Positions 9,887 through 20,471 of a stretch of DNA of 64,000 bases are shown piece by piece. A program made the translations under genes and the position numbers. The number at the start of each line of letters is the position of its first letter. The first letter of the stretch is position 1. The stretch covers positions 60,662 to 124,661 of the forward strand of contig JANXXE010000006.1 of assembly GCA_025350815.1 (NCBI GenBank), read 5' to 3'. This stretch comes from Myxococcales bacterium (GTDB taxonomy: Bacteria; Myxococcota_A; Polyangia; Fen-1088). The notes under the pieces were generated by a model. That model saw only the letters and a program-made list of their open reading frames with translations, had not been told where the DNA came from and searched no databases.

Positions 9887-12001
9887 ATGAAGTACAGCGA
9901 GCCCCTGTCATTCTCGGTGGTCCGGATCTTTCCTCGGCCTGGCGTCCTCGCCGCGTTGGCCCTGCTGGCCGCGTGCTCCCGCAACAAGGCCACAGACGTT
10001 GCGACCTGCGTCGGCACAGCGGATCTGCCGGGGGTATGCCCTGGCCGCGGCGTTTACGACCAGCCCGTCACGGTGGAACTCGGCGCGCTGAAGCCCGGGG
10101 TCACGCTGAAATACACGCTGGACGGTACGGATCCATCGGCCAAAACAGGAACCAGCTACACCGTCCCGTTTGCTGTGAAGGGCGCACCCGGACGCGGCGT
10201 CGTCGTGTTGAAGGCCATCCTTATCAGCGGCGGCAAAGTGACAGGGCAACAGGCCGTTCACAGCTACGTTTTTCCCGAGTTCGTCATCCAACAACCCGCG
10301 CAACCCGCGGGCCTGCCCGCGATGTGGGGCAACCCGGCCAGCACGCTGGGTCGCGTCCCGGTCACCACTGCCGACTACGAGATGGATCCCAAAGTCGTCA
10401 CCCCCGACAACAAGAAGAAGGTCATCGCCGCACTCAAGGCCCTGCCGACCGTTTCATTGACGACCACGCCCGACAATCTGTGGAGTCCCGAAACCGGCAT
10501 CTACATGAACGAACAGGAATCCGGCCCAACCTGGGAGCGCCCCGCCTCGATGGAATTCTTTCTTCCGTCGGGAAAGAAGGGCGTCCAGGGCAACTGCGGC
10601 ATCAAGATTCAGGGCGGCAGCAGCGTCACGGAATGGAAATCACCCAAGCTGTCCATCGAGGCCAAATTCAAGAGCGCCTACGGACTGCCCAGGCTGACCT
10701 ACCCACTATTCGATGATCGCGGCGCGGTTTCGACCTTCAATACGTTGATCTTCGATGCGCACCTGAATCTGACCTGGATTCATCCGACCAGCGAAGATCA
10801 GCGATCGCGCGCCGTCTACATCCGCGACGCATACGTGGCGGACCTTCAGCGCGCCACAGATCCCCGGGGCCTCGGCGTCCACTACCGTTTCGTTCACCTG
10901 TTTCTCAACGGCCTTTACTGGGGTGTTTACGACCTGCACGAACGCCCCGACCAGCATTTCGCCGCTGACTACCTGGGTGGCGCCAGCACGGACTACGATG
11001 TCCTCAAACACGACGCCACCGTGCCGACCAACATCGTCAACGGCAACACCGACAATTTTCTCGCCATGTTCGAGCTGGCTTGCCCGGGGGCTGCACAGTG
11101 CCAGCCTGCCTGCCCGAACAGCCCCGTCTGTTCACCGGTCTGCCGCGGCGGCGCACCCTGCACAATTTCGGGCTGCCCCGCCTTCAACGAATGCCTGGGC
11201 CTGCGCGACGATCAGAAATACCAGCGGATCCAGAAGTACCTCGATATCGACGCCTTCATCAATTACATGATCGTTAACCTTTACGCCGACAATCAGGACT
11301 GGGACTACAGCAACTGGTACCTGGCAGGCAACATGAAGGTGCCGAGCCCGTTGTTTCGTTACTTCAGCTGGGACGCCGAGTGGACGCTGGCCGGGACGGG
11401 CTCGATCTTCGATTCCAGCATCGTCACCAACAACGGCAACGTGGCCAGCCCCGATTCCAGCTTTCACCGGTTGGTCAACAGCCTGCCGGGACCAAAGCCT
11501 CGGGAATTGTTTTATGCGCTGCTAGAAAATCCGGACTTCAAAACGCGCGTCAGCAAACGGGCCGACGAATTGCTGGTCAACCAGGGCGGGGCGTTGACCC
11601 CGGACAAGGCGAAGGCGCTTTTCGATGCCCGTCTGGCCGAATTCCGCCCGGCGGTGCTGGCCGAATCGGCCCGCTGGGGCGACCGGGTGCCGCGAACTTT
11701 CCCGCCGGGCTCTACGGATCCCTACGGTCCGACCGACTTCGAGGCCGAGGTCGACCGCCTTGAAACGACGTTCTTTCCCGAACGCTCGCGCATCGTGCGT
11801 GCCCAGATCGCGGCCGGCAAGCCACTGCCGCCCCAGCCCCCGGACGCTGGGGTCAACGATGACGCGGCCGCGCCGGATGCCGCCAGCGACACCGCCGCGC
11901 CGGACAGCGGCGCAGCTGACGCGGGCGTGGACGGCGGCAAGTTGGACGCTGCCACGGACCTGCACGTTGACGCCGCTGCGGGCGATCGCCCACAAGGCTG
12001 A
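9887..12001 (+). CDS. CotH kinase family protein with chitobiase/beta-hexosaminidase C-terminal-like N-terminal domain
   Basis: LKYTLDGTDPSAKTG (CHB_HEX_C-like), IKIQGGSS, FLNGLYWGVYDLHERPDQHFAADYLGG, SWDAEWTL; DA-rich C-terminal tail. Confidence 0.8.
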   Translation: MKYSEPLSFSVVRIFPRPGVLAALALLAACSRNKATDVATCVGTADLPGVCPGRGVYDQPVTVELGALKPGVTLKYTLDGTDPSAKTGTSYTVPFAVKGAPGRGVVVLKAILISGGKVTGQQAVHSYVFPEFVIQQPAQPAGLPAMWGNPASTLGRVPVTTADYEMDPKVVTPDNKKKVIAALKALPTVSLTTTPDNLWSPETGIYMNEQESGPTWERPASMEFFLPSGKKGVQGNCGIKIQGGSSVTEWKSPKLSIEAKFKSAYGLPRLTYPLFDDRGAVSTFNTLIFDAHLNLTWIHPTSEDQRSRAVYIRDAYVADLQRATDPRGLGVHYRFVHLFLNGLYWGVYDLHERPDQHFAADYLGGASTDYDVLKHDATVPTNIVNGNTDNFLAMFELACPGAAQCQPACPNSPVCSPVCRGGAPCTISGCPAFNECLGLRDDQKYQRIQKYLDIDAFINYMIVNLYADNQDWDYSNWYLAGNMKVPSPLFRYFSWDAEWTLAGTGSIFDSSIVTNNGNVASPDSSFHRLVNSLPGPKPRELFYALLENPDFKTRVSKRADELLVNQGGALTPDKAKALFDARLAEFRPAVLAESARWGDRVPRTFPPGSTDPYGPTDFEAEVDRLETTFFPERSRIVRAQIAAGKPLPPQPPDAGVNDDAAAPDAASDTAAPDSGAADAGVDGGKLDAATDLHVDAAAGDRPQG

Positions 12002-12013
12002 GTCTCGCCGCGC

Positions 12014-12232
12014 CTACAGCGCTTTGACGGCGCGAACCTTCAAAGTGGGCCCGGTCATGGCAAAAGACAGTGCCGCGCGGTCCACCGCTCCGTCGATCTC
12101 GACCCGGGCGCCGTTCCGGGTCAGCAATGGATCACCGCCGTCCAGCTCGTAGGTCGCGCCGTCGTCGGCCAGCAATTGAAAATGGCCGCCTTCCAGATCG
12201 CTGTGCCGGATCGTGCCGCGAAATTTCGCCAT
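12014..12232 (-). CDS. Small conserved-looking hypothetical protein
   Basis: 72 aa from MAKFRGTIRHSDLEGGHFQLLADDGATYELDGGD; OB/SH3-like small beta sequence. Confidence 0.55.
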   Translation of the reverse strand: MAKFRGTIRHSDLEGGHFQLLADDGATYELDGGDPLLTRNGARVEIDGAVDRAALSFAMTGPTLKVRAVKAL

Positions 12233-12266
12233 GGTCCGCGAATGATACGCCGGCCAACGGCGCGCG

Positions 12267-14369
12267 TCAGTTCTCTTGCCGCAGGTACCGCGGATCGACA
12301 ACCAGTGGCAGCTCGTAGGGGATGGCCGTGTACAGGTAACGATAGTGCGCGTAGATGCCGACCACGCGCTTGACGTATTCGCGGGTCTGCTCGAACGCAA
12401 TCAATTCGACGAATTCGTCCATCGGGTGCTGCCCGTGCCGGTCACACCAGCGCATCATCGCGCCTGCGCCCGCATTGTAGGAACCCGCCGCCAGGGGCAC
12501 TTGCTCGCGGAACTTCTTGTACAAGGATCCAATGTACGTGGCGCCCAGCCGCACGTTCACCTCGGGTTCATACAACTGGTCCCCGAAGAATTCCTGTCCC
12601 GAGTCCGCCGCAATCTGCCGGGCGGTCGTCGGAATCATCTGCAACAGGCCGCGCGCATCCGCGTATGAAACCTCGCCGGGGGAATAGCCAGATTCCTTGC
12701 GCATGATCGCGTACAGGAACAGATCGGGGTTGCCGGCTGGCGGCCCGTACGCGTCGACCAGCTCGTGGTAGGCGCGCGGATACGCCGCTTCCCAGACAAT
12801 CCGGGCGGCACCCTGGGGCGCGGCAGCCAGTGCCGGGGCCCCGCGCACCTCGGCCAGCTGATAGGCGCGATGAAAGCCGTTCATGCGCGGGTAGCGATCG
12901 AAAAGCAGGGCCAACGTCTGGTCGGCGCCATGGCGCTTGAACAGTCCCGACTCTTGGCGGCCAAGCTCTGCCCCCGCCTCGTCGGTCAGACCGGCCGCGG
13001 CCAGTTCGTCGGCGCGCGCCACCGCCGGATCCCGCACAAGGGCCGCCTTGATGAAGTCAGGCGCCCCGTCGCGCGCGACCAGTGAAATGCCTGGATCCGC
13101 TCCGGCCGCCTGCAGACGCGCACGGGCCAGCAACCCATAGTGGGAAAGCGGCCAGCGCTGGGCACAGGCCCGCAACAAGGTCAGCGCCTCGTCCGTCCGT
13201 CCGGCCTTGGCGGCGATGCGCGCCCGCCAGTACAAGACGCGTTTTGCAGCGTCGCTGTCACCTGAACCGCCGCCGACCAGCCGCGCGTACCGCGCCAGCG
13301 CCTCGGCCGCGTCCGTGGTTTCGTTTAGAAGAAAGTGGGCAAAGGCCAGATACCAGGCGGCATCGTCCACGAACGGGCTACGGGGAAAGCGCGCCAGGGT
13401 CGCGCGCAAACCTGGCAGTGATTCCCGGTAGCGACCCCGATTGAAGTCCAGCCACCCCGACAGAAACTGCGCCTCGGCGGCCCATTTCGAGCGCGGGAAC
13501 TGTTCGACCACCTGGTGGTAGCCGGCGATGGCGGCGTCATCCTGGTCAGCGCGCGACAGCGCCCGGGCGCCGTGAAAGGCCGCCCACGCCGCGGATTCGC
13601 CTTTGAGGCGCGACACCGCCCCCAGCAGCAGCCGGGCAGCGAGGGGATAGTCCCGCCGCATGCGGTACTTCACCCGGCCCAGCTCAAAGTCGCGCTCCGC
13701 AGCGAGATCCGCGGGCAAATCGGCGGCGGCCAACTTGTCGAGCTCGTCGTGGGCTTCTTGATACTGCCGGCCTTCGGCCAAAATCGCCGCGCGCTTCAAA
13801 CGGTCCTTGGGTGAGTCCGCCGTGGCTGCATCAGTCGGACCGGAAACCGACGCCTGGCCAAGTGCCCGGGCACGGCGGGCGGCTTCATCCGCCAATGGGT
13901 GCGCCGGCAATTCCATGTGGATGGCCCAGAACAGCCGATGGGCTTCGGCGCCGTCCGCCAGCTCAGCCAGATGAAATCGGGCCACGCCGACGTCCACATC
14001 ATCGGGCACGGCCTTCTTCTTCAGCAACGCGCGATAGGCCGCACCGGCCGCGCGCCTATCCCCGGCCGCCCACTGACAGTCCGCCGCCCGCCACCCGGCC
14101 ACGGACGCAAACCGCGAGCCCTTGAGCTGCGCCAGCGCCGCAAAAGCCGCGCGCGCCTGGGCCAAAGCGCCCGTATAGAAGAAACTTTCGCCCGAAAAAT
14201 ACAGCACGATGTCGCGGTTCAGGGGCAGGCGCGCGCCCAGGCCATCGAGGACGCGGGCCGCCTGGGCATAGTCACCGGCCCGGAAGGCACGCTGGCCGGC
14301 GGCCAGTTGCGCCACCGCGAAGGAGGGCGTGGACGCCACCGCGGCGACCAGGAAAAGGGCGGCCAACAT
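12267..14369 (-). CDS. Soluble lytic murein transglycosylase (Slt-like, TPR-rich)
   Basis: C-terminal IMRKESGYSPGEVSYADARGLLQMIPTTA and GSYNAGAGAMMRW; TPR repeats upstream; signal peptide. Confidence 0.88.
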   Translation of the reverse strand: MLAALFLVAAVASTPSFAVAQLAAGQRAFRAGDYAQAARVLDGLGARLPLNRDIVLYFSGESFFYTGALAQARAAFAALAQLKGSRFASVAGWRAADCQWAAGDRRAAGAAYRALLKKKAVPDDVDVGVARFHLAELADGAEAHRLFWAIHMELPAHPLADEAARRARALGQASVSGPTDAATADSPKDRLKRAAILAEGRQYQEAHDELDKLAAADLPADLAAERDFELGRVKYRMRRDYPLAARLLLGAVSRLKGESAAWAAFHGARALSRADQDDAAIAGYHQVVEQFPRSKWAAEAQFLSGWLDFNRGRYRESLPGLRATLARFPRSPFVDDAAWYLAFAHFLLNETTDAAEALARYARLVGGGSGDSDAAKRVLYWRARIAAKAGRTDEALTLLRACAQRWPLSHYGLLARARLQAAGADPGISLVARDGAPDFIKAALVRDPAVARADELAAAGLTDEAGAELGRQESGLFKRHGADQTLALLFDRYPRMNGFHRAYQLAEVRGAPALAAAPQGAARIVWEAAYPRAYHELVDAYGPPAGNPDLFLYAIMRKESGYSPGEVSYADARGLLQMIPTTARQIAADSGQEFFGDQLYEPEVNVRLGATYIGSLYKKFREQVPLAAGSYNAGAGAMMRWCDRHGQHPMDEFVELIAFEQTREYVKRVVGIYAHYRYLYTAIPYELPLVVDPRYLRQEN

Positions 14370-14503
14370 CGAGGGCGGATCTTACGCCCGAAACCTTCGC
14401 CGGGCGGCGCCGATGTCTTTGCCGCCGCGATTGACCGCGATTGCCTTTCGATGCGATACGCATGCGAGGGCGACACGCGGTACAGGCCAAGGAGGACATC
14501 GTC

Positions 14504-14968
14504 ATGGGCAGCGTCAACAAAGTCATCTTGATTGGGAACCTGGGGGCCGATCCCGAGTTGAAGTACACGCCAAGCAACCGACCGGTGTGCAACCTCAGCA
14601 TTGCCACCAACGAAGTTTTCAAGGACAAGAGCGGCGCACGGCAAGAGCGCACCGAATGGCACCGCGTGACGGTGTGGAGCGAGCAGGCCGAGAACTGCGC
14701 GAAGTACCTGGCCAAGGGCCGCATGGCTTATATCGAGGGCCGGTTGCAGACGCGGTCGTGGGACGACAAGGAAGGCAAGAAACGCTACAGCACAGAGATT
14801 GTCGCTGACCGCGTGGTCTTCCTGGGCGGTGGCGGCCCGGGCGAAGGCGGGGCCCGACGCCCCGGCGGCGCCGGCGGCAAGACCTGGGGCGAGGAATCCG
14901 GCCCAGCACCCACCGAGCCCACCGAAGCGGGCGGCCCGCCCCCCGGCGACGACGATATTCCGTTCTAG
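14504..14968 (+). CDS. ssb: Single-stranded DNA-binding protein
   Basis: [37 protein letters not shown], acidic tail ending DDDIPF. Confidence 0.95.
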   Translation: MGSVNKVILIGNLGADPELKYTPSNRPVCNLSIATNEVFKDKSGARQERTEWHRVTVWSEQAENCAKYLAKGRMAYIEGRLQTRSWDDKEGKKRYSTEIVADRVVFLGGGGPGEGGARRPGGAGGKTWGEESGPAPTEPTEAGGPPPGDDDIPF

Positions 14969-15095
14969 CCGGCGGGCCGCTGGCGTTCTGGCCGCTTCGG
15001 AACCACCAAAATCACGCGCTTTACCTGCGACGCGGCGTTTGCCCTTGCCGAAACCGGGGCCAGTGGGGTCCAATCCCCTACCACTGGGAGGATCC

Positions 15096-16943
15096 ATGTT
15101 CTCAAGACCCTGGTTTTGCTCGTTCGGGATCGCGCTGTGTTCGGTCTCGCTTGGCTTCGGCTGCAATGGATCCTCGCAGCCAGGGGTGGCCGGCGGCACT
15201 GACGGGGGCACTGATCGACCGTCGGGCGTGGGCGCCTTTGACGCAACCCAAGGCGTCAAGCCTGACACCAGCAGCGTGCTGGGGACGATGGACGCCAAGC
15301 CTCCCGTTGAAGCCGGCCCCGACCGTCCCCCACCCGAGATCAGCGCCCAGGCCAAGCGCATCGTTCCGGGGCGCGCGCGCCTGCTGGGCGGTGGCCTTTC
15401 GAGCTGCAGCAACCAGGTTCCCGCGTCGGGCAACGGCGATCGCTGGTGCGTCTACAGCCAACCCGGCGATTCACTGGGCGCAACCGAGTTGTGGGTCATC
15501 AACCTGACCAAGGCCGTCGCGGGAACGGTCAAATGCGACAACACGGATCCCAACTGCCGGAGGCTCAGCACGACCTTGTGGACGGGTCAGCCCGGCGGCG
15601 GGCCCGCCTATCCGCTGTCCGATCGCTTCGACGGTGACACCCTGATCTTTCACGCGGACGCCCTGTCCGCACAGACCGACCTGTACCGGGGTCCCGTCTA
15701 CGCGTGGCGCCCCGGGTGGCAGAAGCCGCGCAAGATCACAGGCCAGAACGGAATCTTGTGCACGGGCCATGGCCGGGCCGAGGTGGCCTGGTGCATCGAC
15801 AACATCAGCCCCGACACCGTGATGCCGACGCAGTTCGATATCACGGCGGGGCCGCTCTCCGATTCGGACATGACCGTGTTACCGAAGATTGCGCGGATCA
15901 CGCCCACTCGCAGCAACGACGCCAGGCAGTGGCGGGCGACCTTCAACCGCAGTGGCGACTACTTCGCCTACTCGACCGGCGGCGCGGTTATCGCCGAAAA
16001 GGAAGCTCTTTACGTTCTCAAGACGGCCGACGCAGGCAAGCCCGATATGTATACCAAGATTGGCGACGACATTTCGCGCTGGCTCATATCGAACAACTCG
16101 CAGCGCATCTATTACTACAAGAAGTACAACTACGACGTCGACGGCAGCCCCGCCGGAAATTTGACGGTCGCGGACTTGCCGCTGGGCAACAACGAGCGGA
16201 CCCTTGTGGGCAAGGTGGGCGCGTTCTTGCTTCTGAACGACGGGACGGACGCCGACCTCGGGCTCGGCATATTCCAGAATGTCGTGGTCGGGAAGGGCGA
16301 TTTGAAGTTCATGAAGGACATAACCAAGCCCGACCAGTTGGTCACGGTTGCTACCAACATCGCCGGTGCGACCCTGTCGCGGGACCTGCGCTTCACCATG
16401 TTCGCCAAGGACTTCGACGACACCACGGGAACGTCGGACGCGTTCATCGCGAAGAATGACGGCTCGGGACAGTGCACGCTGACGACCGCGTTGACCACGG
16501 ATTCCAGCTTCGGGGCGCCCTTCAACCCGGGCTCGGGCCTCGCGTTCTGGGCCGACAAGGTCGACTCCGATCTGGGTCTGGGCGAAGGGTGGCTGGCCAG
16601 CCCGGACAACTGCGGCGGCAAGAAGAAGTTCGCGACCAATGTGGATTTCTGGTTCACGGTCGGCGATCAGGGCCTCATCTACACGGACGAGGGAGACGGC
16701 GACGTCGCCAACCTCAAGTACGCGACCACGCCCGGCGGCAAGGAATGGGTCACCAGCAACATCGTCCGGGTTCAGGATCAGATTGGCCGCATATTCGCCC
16801 TGACCCTGCCCAACTACGACACGGCCGTGTTCACCATCGGAAACGGTGGGTCTGATCGAGTCGGAATCTACGCGTACAGTGCATTCGCCCTGGGCACGCC
16901 TGCGGACGCTGGGGCTCGCGATACGGCCGGCACCGATCGTTAA
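15096..16943 (+). CDS. Lipoprotein, beta-propeller-like hypothetical
   Basis: MFSRPWFCSFGIALCSVSLGFGCNG signal/lipobox; repetitive beta-strand pattern; the upstream portion of ORF 14799 overlaps ssb and is rejected. Confidence 0.65.
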   Translation: MFSRPWFCSFGIALCSVSLGFGCNGSSQPGVAGGTDGGTDRPSGVGAFDATQGVKPDTSSVLGTMDAKPPVEAGPDRPPPEISAQAKRIVPGRARLLGGGLSSCSNQVPASGNGDRWCVYSQPGDSLGATELWVINLTKAVAGTVKCDNTDPNCRRLSTTLWTGQPGGGPAYPLSDRFDGDTLIFHADALSAQTDLYRGPVYAWRPGWQKPRKITGQNGILCTGHGRAEVAWCIDNISPDTVMPTQFDITAGPLSDSDMTVLPKIARITPTRSNDARQWRATFNRSGDYFAYSTGGAVIAEKEALYVLKTADAGKPDMYTKIGDDISRWLISNNSQRIYYYKKYNYDVDGSPAGNLTVADLPLGNNERTLVGKVGAFLLLNDGTDADLGLGIFQNVVVGKGDLKFMKDITKPDQLVTVATNIAGATLSRDLRFTMFAKDFDDTTGTSDAFIAKNDGSGQCTLTTALTTDSSFGAPFNPGSGLAFWADKVDSDLGLGEGWLASPDNCGGKKKFATNVDFWFTVGDQGLIYTDEGDGDVANLKYATTPGGKEWVTSNIVRVQDQIGRIFALTLPNYDTAVFTIGNGGSDRVGIYAYSAFALGTPADAGARDTAGTDR

Positions 16944-17012
16944 GTCAGGGCGACAACGCTCGGTCGCGTTCTTTGCCTGATACCGGGCGCTTGGGTATGA
17001 TCGGGCAACTCC

Positions 17013-17933
17013 GTGTTGCGCGCGTCTGTATCCTTCGTGGTGGCGGTTGTTCCGCTGTGTCTGCCGGTGGCAAGCGGCGGCAGCGATGACGCCAGCTTTC
17101 GATGGCGTTTGCCACGACCAGACGACGATGCGCCGCTGACGGCCACCGCACCGCATATCCCGCCTGCGGCGCGACCCTTCCACACCCCGGTCGAGCCGGG
17201 CCCCCCGCTGCGCGAGATCGTGTTTTCCTTCGACGATGGACCAGACCTGCAGGGGACGCCGGCCGTGATGGCGGAACTGGACCGCCGGGGCCTCAAGGGG
17301 ATCTTCTTCGTCAACGGACGGCACATGGTGGGCAACCGCCCCGATGACCTGGCCCGCCGCGAACTGGTTCGCACCCTGGCCAGCCACGGCCACCTTGTCG
17401 CCAACCATGGCTTTTCACACAAGAACCTGTGCCGCATGCCCGAGGCCCTGATTCCCGAGGTCGACGGCAATGCCGAAATTATCGCGCATGCGACAGGCAT
17501 AAGGCCCGAGCTGTTCCGGTCACCCTACGGCGCCCGCTGCCCCGGCCTTAGCCGCGCCCTGGCCGAACGCGAGCTGATTTCCGTCGGCTGGGATCTGGAC
17601 CCGCAGGACTGGCGCAACGGACGGCGGGACAACATCGTTGACTACGTGGCGACCCACCTGCGCCGCCTGAACAAGCGCGCCATCTTGCTGTTGCACGACA
17701 CTCATCCCGCGGCGGTTCGCGCCCTGCCGCGCATACTGGACTGGATCGACGCCGAAAATCAGCGCGTCGCGGGCGTGGGCGGCATCCCCATCCGCGTGCG
17801 TGACTATGGCTTTTTCTTTCCCGGCCGCGAACTGCCGCCCACGGGCCTGGGGCCGATCGTGTCTGACCTGACCGCGTCGCTGACGATGCTGCCCGGGATT
17901 GCCCTGGCGCAGGATCGCCTGGGTCTGCGCTAG
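17013..17933 (+). CDS. Polysaccharide deacetylase family protein (NodB-like)
   Basis: VFSFDDGPDLQGTPAVMAELDRRGLKGIFFVNG, NHGFSHKNL, FRSPYG, ILLLHDTHP. Confidence 0.9.
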   Translation: MLRASVSFVVAVVPLCLPVASGGSDDASFRWRLPRPDDDAPLTATAPHIPPAARPFHTPVEPGPPLREIVFSFDDGPDLQGTPAVMAELDRRGLKGIFFVNGRHMVGNRPDDLARRELVRTLASHGHLVANHGFSHKNLCRMPEALIPEVDGNAEIIAHATGIRPELFRSPYGARCPGLSRALAERELISVGWDLDPQDWRNGRRDNIVDYVATHLRRLNKRAILLLHDTHPAAVRALPRILDWIDAENQRVAGVGGIPIRVRDYGFFFPGRELPPTGLGPIVSDLTASLTMLPGIALAQDRLGLR

Positions 17934-17948
17934 CGACAAAACCCCGTC

Positions 17949-18980
17949 ATGTTTCTGATTCGCGGCGCCGTCGAGGGGGATCTGGATGCGCTGGAACGCA
18001 TCGCGCGGCACCTGGATTCGGTGAACCTGCCGAACGATCGGGCGCGCCTGGCCCAGACGGTGGAACGGTCCGGCAAGTCACTCGCGGGCAAGATTGAACA
18101 CCCCCGGCGCGAGCTGCTGTTCGTCCTGGTCGAATACGACCCCGCGCGCCTCGGCGGCGAGCAGGTGATCGGGACGTCCATGATCTTCGCCCAACACGGT
18201 AGCCGCCGCGCGCCCCACACATTTTTCGATGTGATTGAAGAGGAACGCTACAGCGAGACGCTGGACCGGCATTTTCACCACCAAGTCCTGCGAATTGGCT
18301 ACAACTACCAGGGCCTGACCGAGCTCGGCGGCCTGGTCCTGCTGCCGGAATACCGGGGCCATGCCGAACAACTGGGCAAGTCCCTGTCGTTCGTGCGTTT
18401 CCTGTACGTGGCCCAGCACCGCGAGATCTTTTGCGATCAGATGCTGTCCGAACTGATGCCGCCCCTGCAAGCCGACGGAACCAGCCTGCTGTGGGAGGCG
18501 CTGGGCCGCAATTTCACCGGCCTGTCGTACCAGGAGGCCGACAGGCTGTCGCGAGAGAACAAGGAATTCATCCGCGCGCTGTTTCCTCAGGATCCCATCT
18601 ATGCGTCGGTGTTGCCGCCGGCCGCGCGGGCATTGATTGGCCAGGTCGGCCCCCACACCAAGGGCGTCGAGACCATGCTGCGACGAATCGGTTTTTCGTA
18701 CGCGCACCGCATTGACCCCTTTGATGGCGGGCCGCACTTTCAGGCGAACACCGACGAGGTCACGTTGGTCAAGAACTCGCGCCGGGTGTCGGTCGCGGGC
18801 GTCACTGACGACGACACCGGCGAGATGGCGTTGGTTTCGCTGGATCTGACGACCGAGCCTTACTTCCGCGCGGTCCGCACCGCGGTCAGCGTCGGGTCCG
18901 GTGGTGTCGTGCTGGGAAAGGCCGCCGCCGCCGCGCTGGGCGTGGCAGTGGGCGACGTCGTGGGACTGTTGCCGCTATAG
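17949..18980 (+). CDS. astA: Arginine N-succinyltransferase
   Basis: FLIRGAVEGDLDALERIA..., GYNYQGLTELGGLVLLPEYRGHAEQLGKSLSFVRFLY, FQANTDEVTLVKNSR. Confidence 0.88.
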   Translation: MFLIRGAVEGDLDALERIARHLDSVNLPNDRARLAQTVERSGKSLAGKIEHPRRELLFVLVEYDPARLGGEQVIGTSMIFAQHGSRRAPHTFFDVIEEERYSETLDRHFHHQVLRIGYNYQGLTELGGLVLLPEYRGHAEQLGKSLSFVRFLYVAQHREIFCDQMLSELMPPLQADGTSLLWEALGRNFTGLSYQEADRLSRENKEFIRALFPQDPIYASVLPPAARALIGQVGPHTKGVETMLRRIGFSYAHRIDPFDGGPHFQANTDEVTLVKNSRRVSVAGVTDDDTGEMALVSLDLTTEPYFRAVRTAVSVGSGGVVLGKAAAAALGVAVGDVVGLLPL

Positions 18981-18993
18981 TGGGACGGAACCC

Positions 18994-20409
18994 ATGTCCG
19001 CGACCGTGCTGATCGTCGATGACGAAAAGAACATCCGTCGAACCGTGTGTATGGTTCTGGAAGGCGAGGGCTTTACTGTCGAGGAAGCGGCCAGTGGCGA
19101 AGAGGCGTTGGCCCGCCTGCCCGACATTGGCGCTGACGTTGTCATCCTGGACGTGCAGTTGTCCGGGATTTCGGGTCTTGAGGTTCTGGACACCCTGAAG
19201 CGACCCGGCGCCGTGGATCCGACACCGACGGTGATCATGATGTCAGGGCATGCGACCCTGGCGGACGCGGTGCGGGCGGTCAAGGCGGGCGCGTACGACT
19301 TCATCGAGAAGCCGCTTGACCGTGAACGTCTGATCGTCACGCTTCGCAACGCCCTGGAACGCCACGCCATGGCGCGCGAGGTCGAGGGGCTGCGCGCCCT
19401 GACCGAGGGACGCTGGGAGATGGTCGGGAAAAGCGCCGCGATGGCCGCCCTGTTCGCCCAAATCGCCAAGGTCGCGCCCACGCGAACGCGGGTGCTGATC
19501 ACCGGGGAATCGGGCACTGGCAAGGAACTGATCGCGCGCGCCCTGCACCGGGAAAGTGCCCTGCGGCACCGGCCGTTTATCAAGGTGAACTGCGCGGCGA
19601 TCCCACCCGAACTGATCGAATCCGAGCTATTCGGCCACGAGCGCGGTGCCTTCACGGGCGCGACCGCACGCAAAAAAGGCCTGTTCGAGCTGGCCGACGG
19701 CGGCACCATCTTCCTGGACGAGGTGGGCGACATGATCGTCTCGGCCCAGGCAAAAGTCTTGCGCGTGCTGCAATCGGGCGAGTTCACGCGGGTCGGCGGC
19801 GAGCAGACCTTGAAGGTCGATGTGCGGGTGCTGGCCGCCACCAACCGAGAATTGACGGCCGCGGTGGCCGCAGGGCAGTTTCGCGAGGATCTGTATTTTC
19901 GGCTGGCCGTGGTCCCGCTGCGGGCGCCGGCCCTGCGCGATCGCGCCGAAGACATTTCCATTTTGTGTGGCGCCTTCGTCGAGGGCACGTGCCGGGAAAA
20001 CGGCATGAAGCTGAAAACCATTTCCCCGGAGGCGCTGCAGATCCTGGCGGCCTACCAGTGGCCGGGCAATGTGCGCGAGCTTCGCAACGTCATCGAACGC
20101 CTGGTGATCCTGTCGGAGGAAAGCATCGGCGTCGGCGATCTGCCAGAGGAGATCGCGGCCGAGGTGGCGCGGCAGGCCCGTCCGCCCACGGTGCTTGACC
20201 CGTTCGAGCTGCCGGCCGAGGCCAAGTCGCTGGCGCTGCGGGAGTTTCGCGACTTGCTCGAGCGCCAGTACATCCGCGCCAAGCTGGATGAAAATGGCTG
20301 GAATATTTCGCGCACGGCGCTGTTACTTGGCATCGAACGGACGAACCTGCACAAAAAGATGCGCACGCTGGGCCTGAGCCGCGACGGGCGGGACGGCCGC
20401 GACGACTGA
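18994..20409 (+). CDS. Sigma-54-dependent response regulator (NtrC family)
   Basis: Receiver domain (LIVDDEKNIRRT, VVILDVQLSG), AAA+ GESGTGKELIARALH, GAFTGA loop, C-terminal Fis-type HTH. Confidence 0.95.
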   Translation: MSATVLIVDDEKNIRRTVCMVLEGEGFTVEEAASGEEALARLPDIGADVVILDVQLSGISGLEVLDTLKRPGAVDPTPTVIMMSGHATLADAVRAVKAGAYDFIEKPLDRERLIVTLRNALERHAMAREVEGLRALTEGRWEMVGKSAAMAALFAQIAKVAPTRTRVLITGESGTGKELIARALHRESALRHRPFIKVNCAAIPPELIESELFGHERGAFTGATARKKGLFELADGGTIFLDEVGDMIVSAQAKVLRVLQSGEFTRVGGEQTLKVDVRVLAATNRELTAAVAAGQFREDLYFRLAVVPLRAPALRDRAEDISILCGAFVEGTCRENGMKLKTISPEALQILAAYQWPGNVRELRNVIERLVILSEESIGVGDLPEEIAAEVARQARPPTVLDPFELPAEAKSLALREFRDLLERQYIRAKLDENGWNISRTALLLGIERTNLHKKMRTLGLSRDGRDGRDD

Positions 20410-20471
20410 CCGAACGGTAGGCGCCGGTCGCCCTTCCGTGTTACCTATATGAAACCAGGAAGGCGGAGATC

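Noticed and set aside
9580-10716. 378-aa plus-strand ORF
   Set aside because: Overlaps the CotH gene in another frame; Arg/His/Gln-rich nonsense composition.
15879-17408. 509-aa minus-strand ORF
   Set aside because: Antisense to the beta-propeller lipoprotein and deacetylase, both of which have signal peptides and motifs; no domain in the antisense product.
18975-20021. 348-aa ORF antisense to the NtrC-type regulator
   Set aside because: Ser/Arg-rich shadow ORF; the sense strand has a complete receiver-AAA+-HTH protein.
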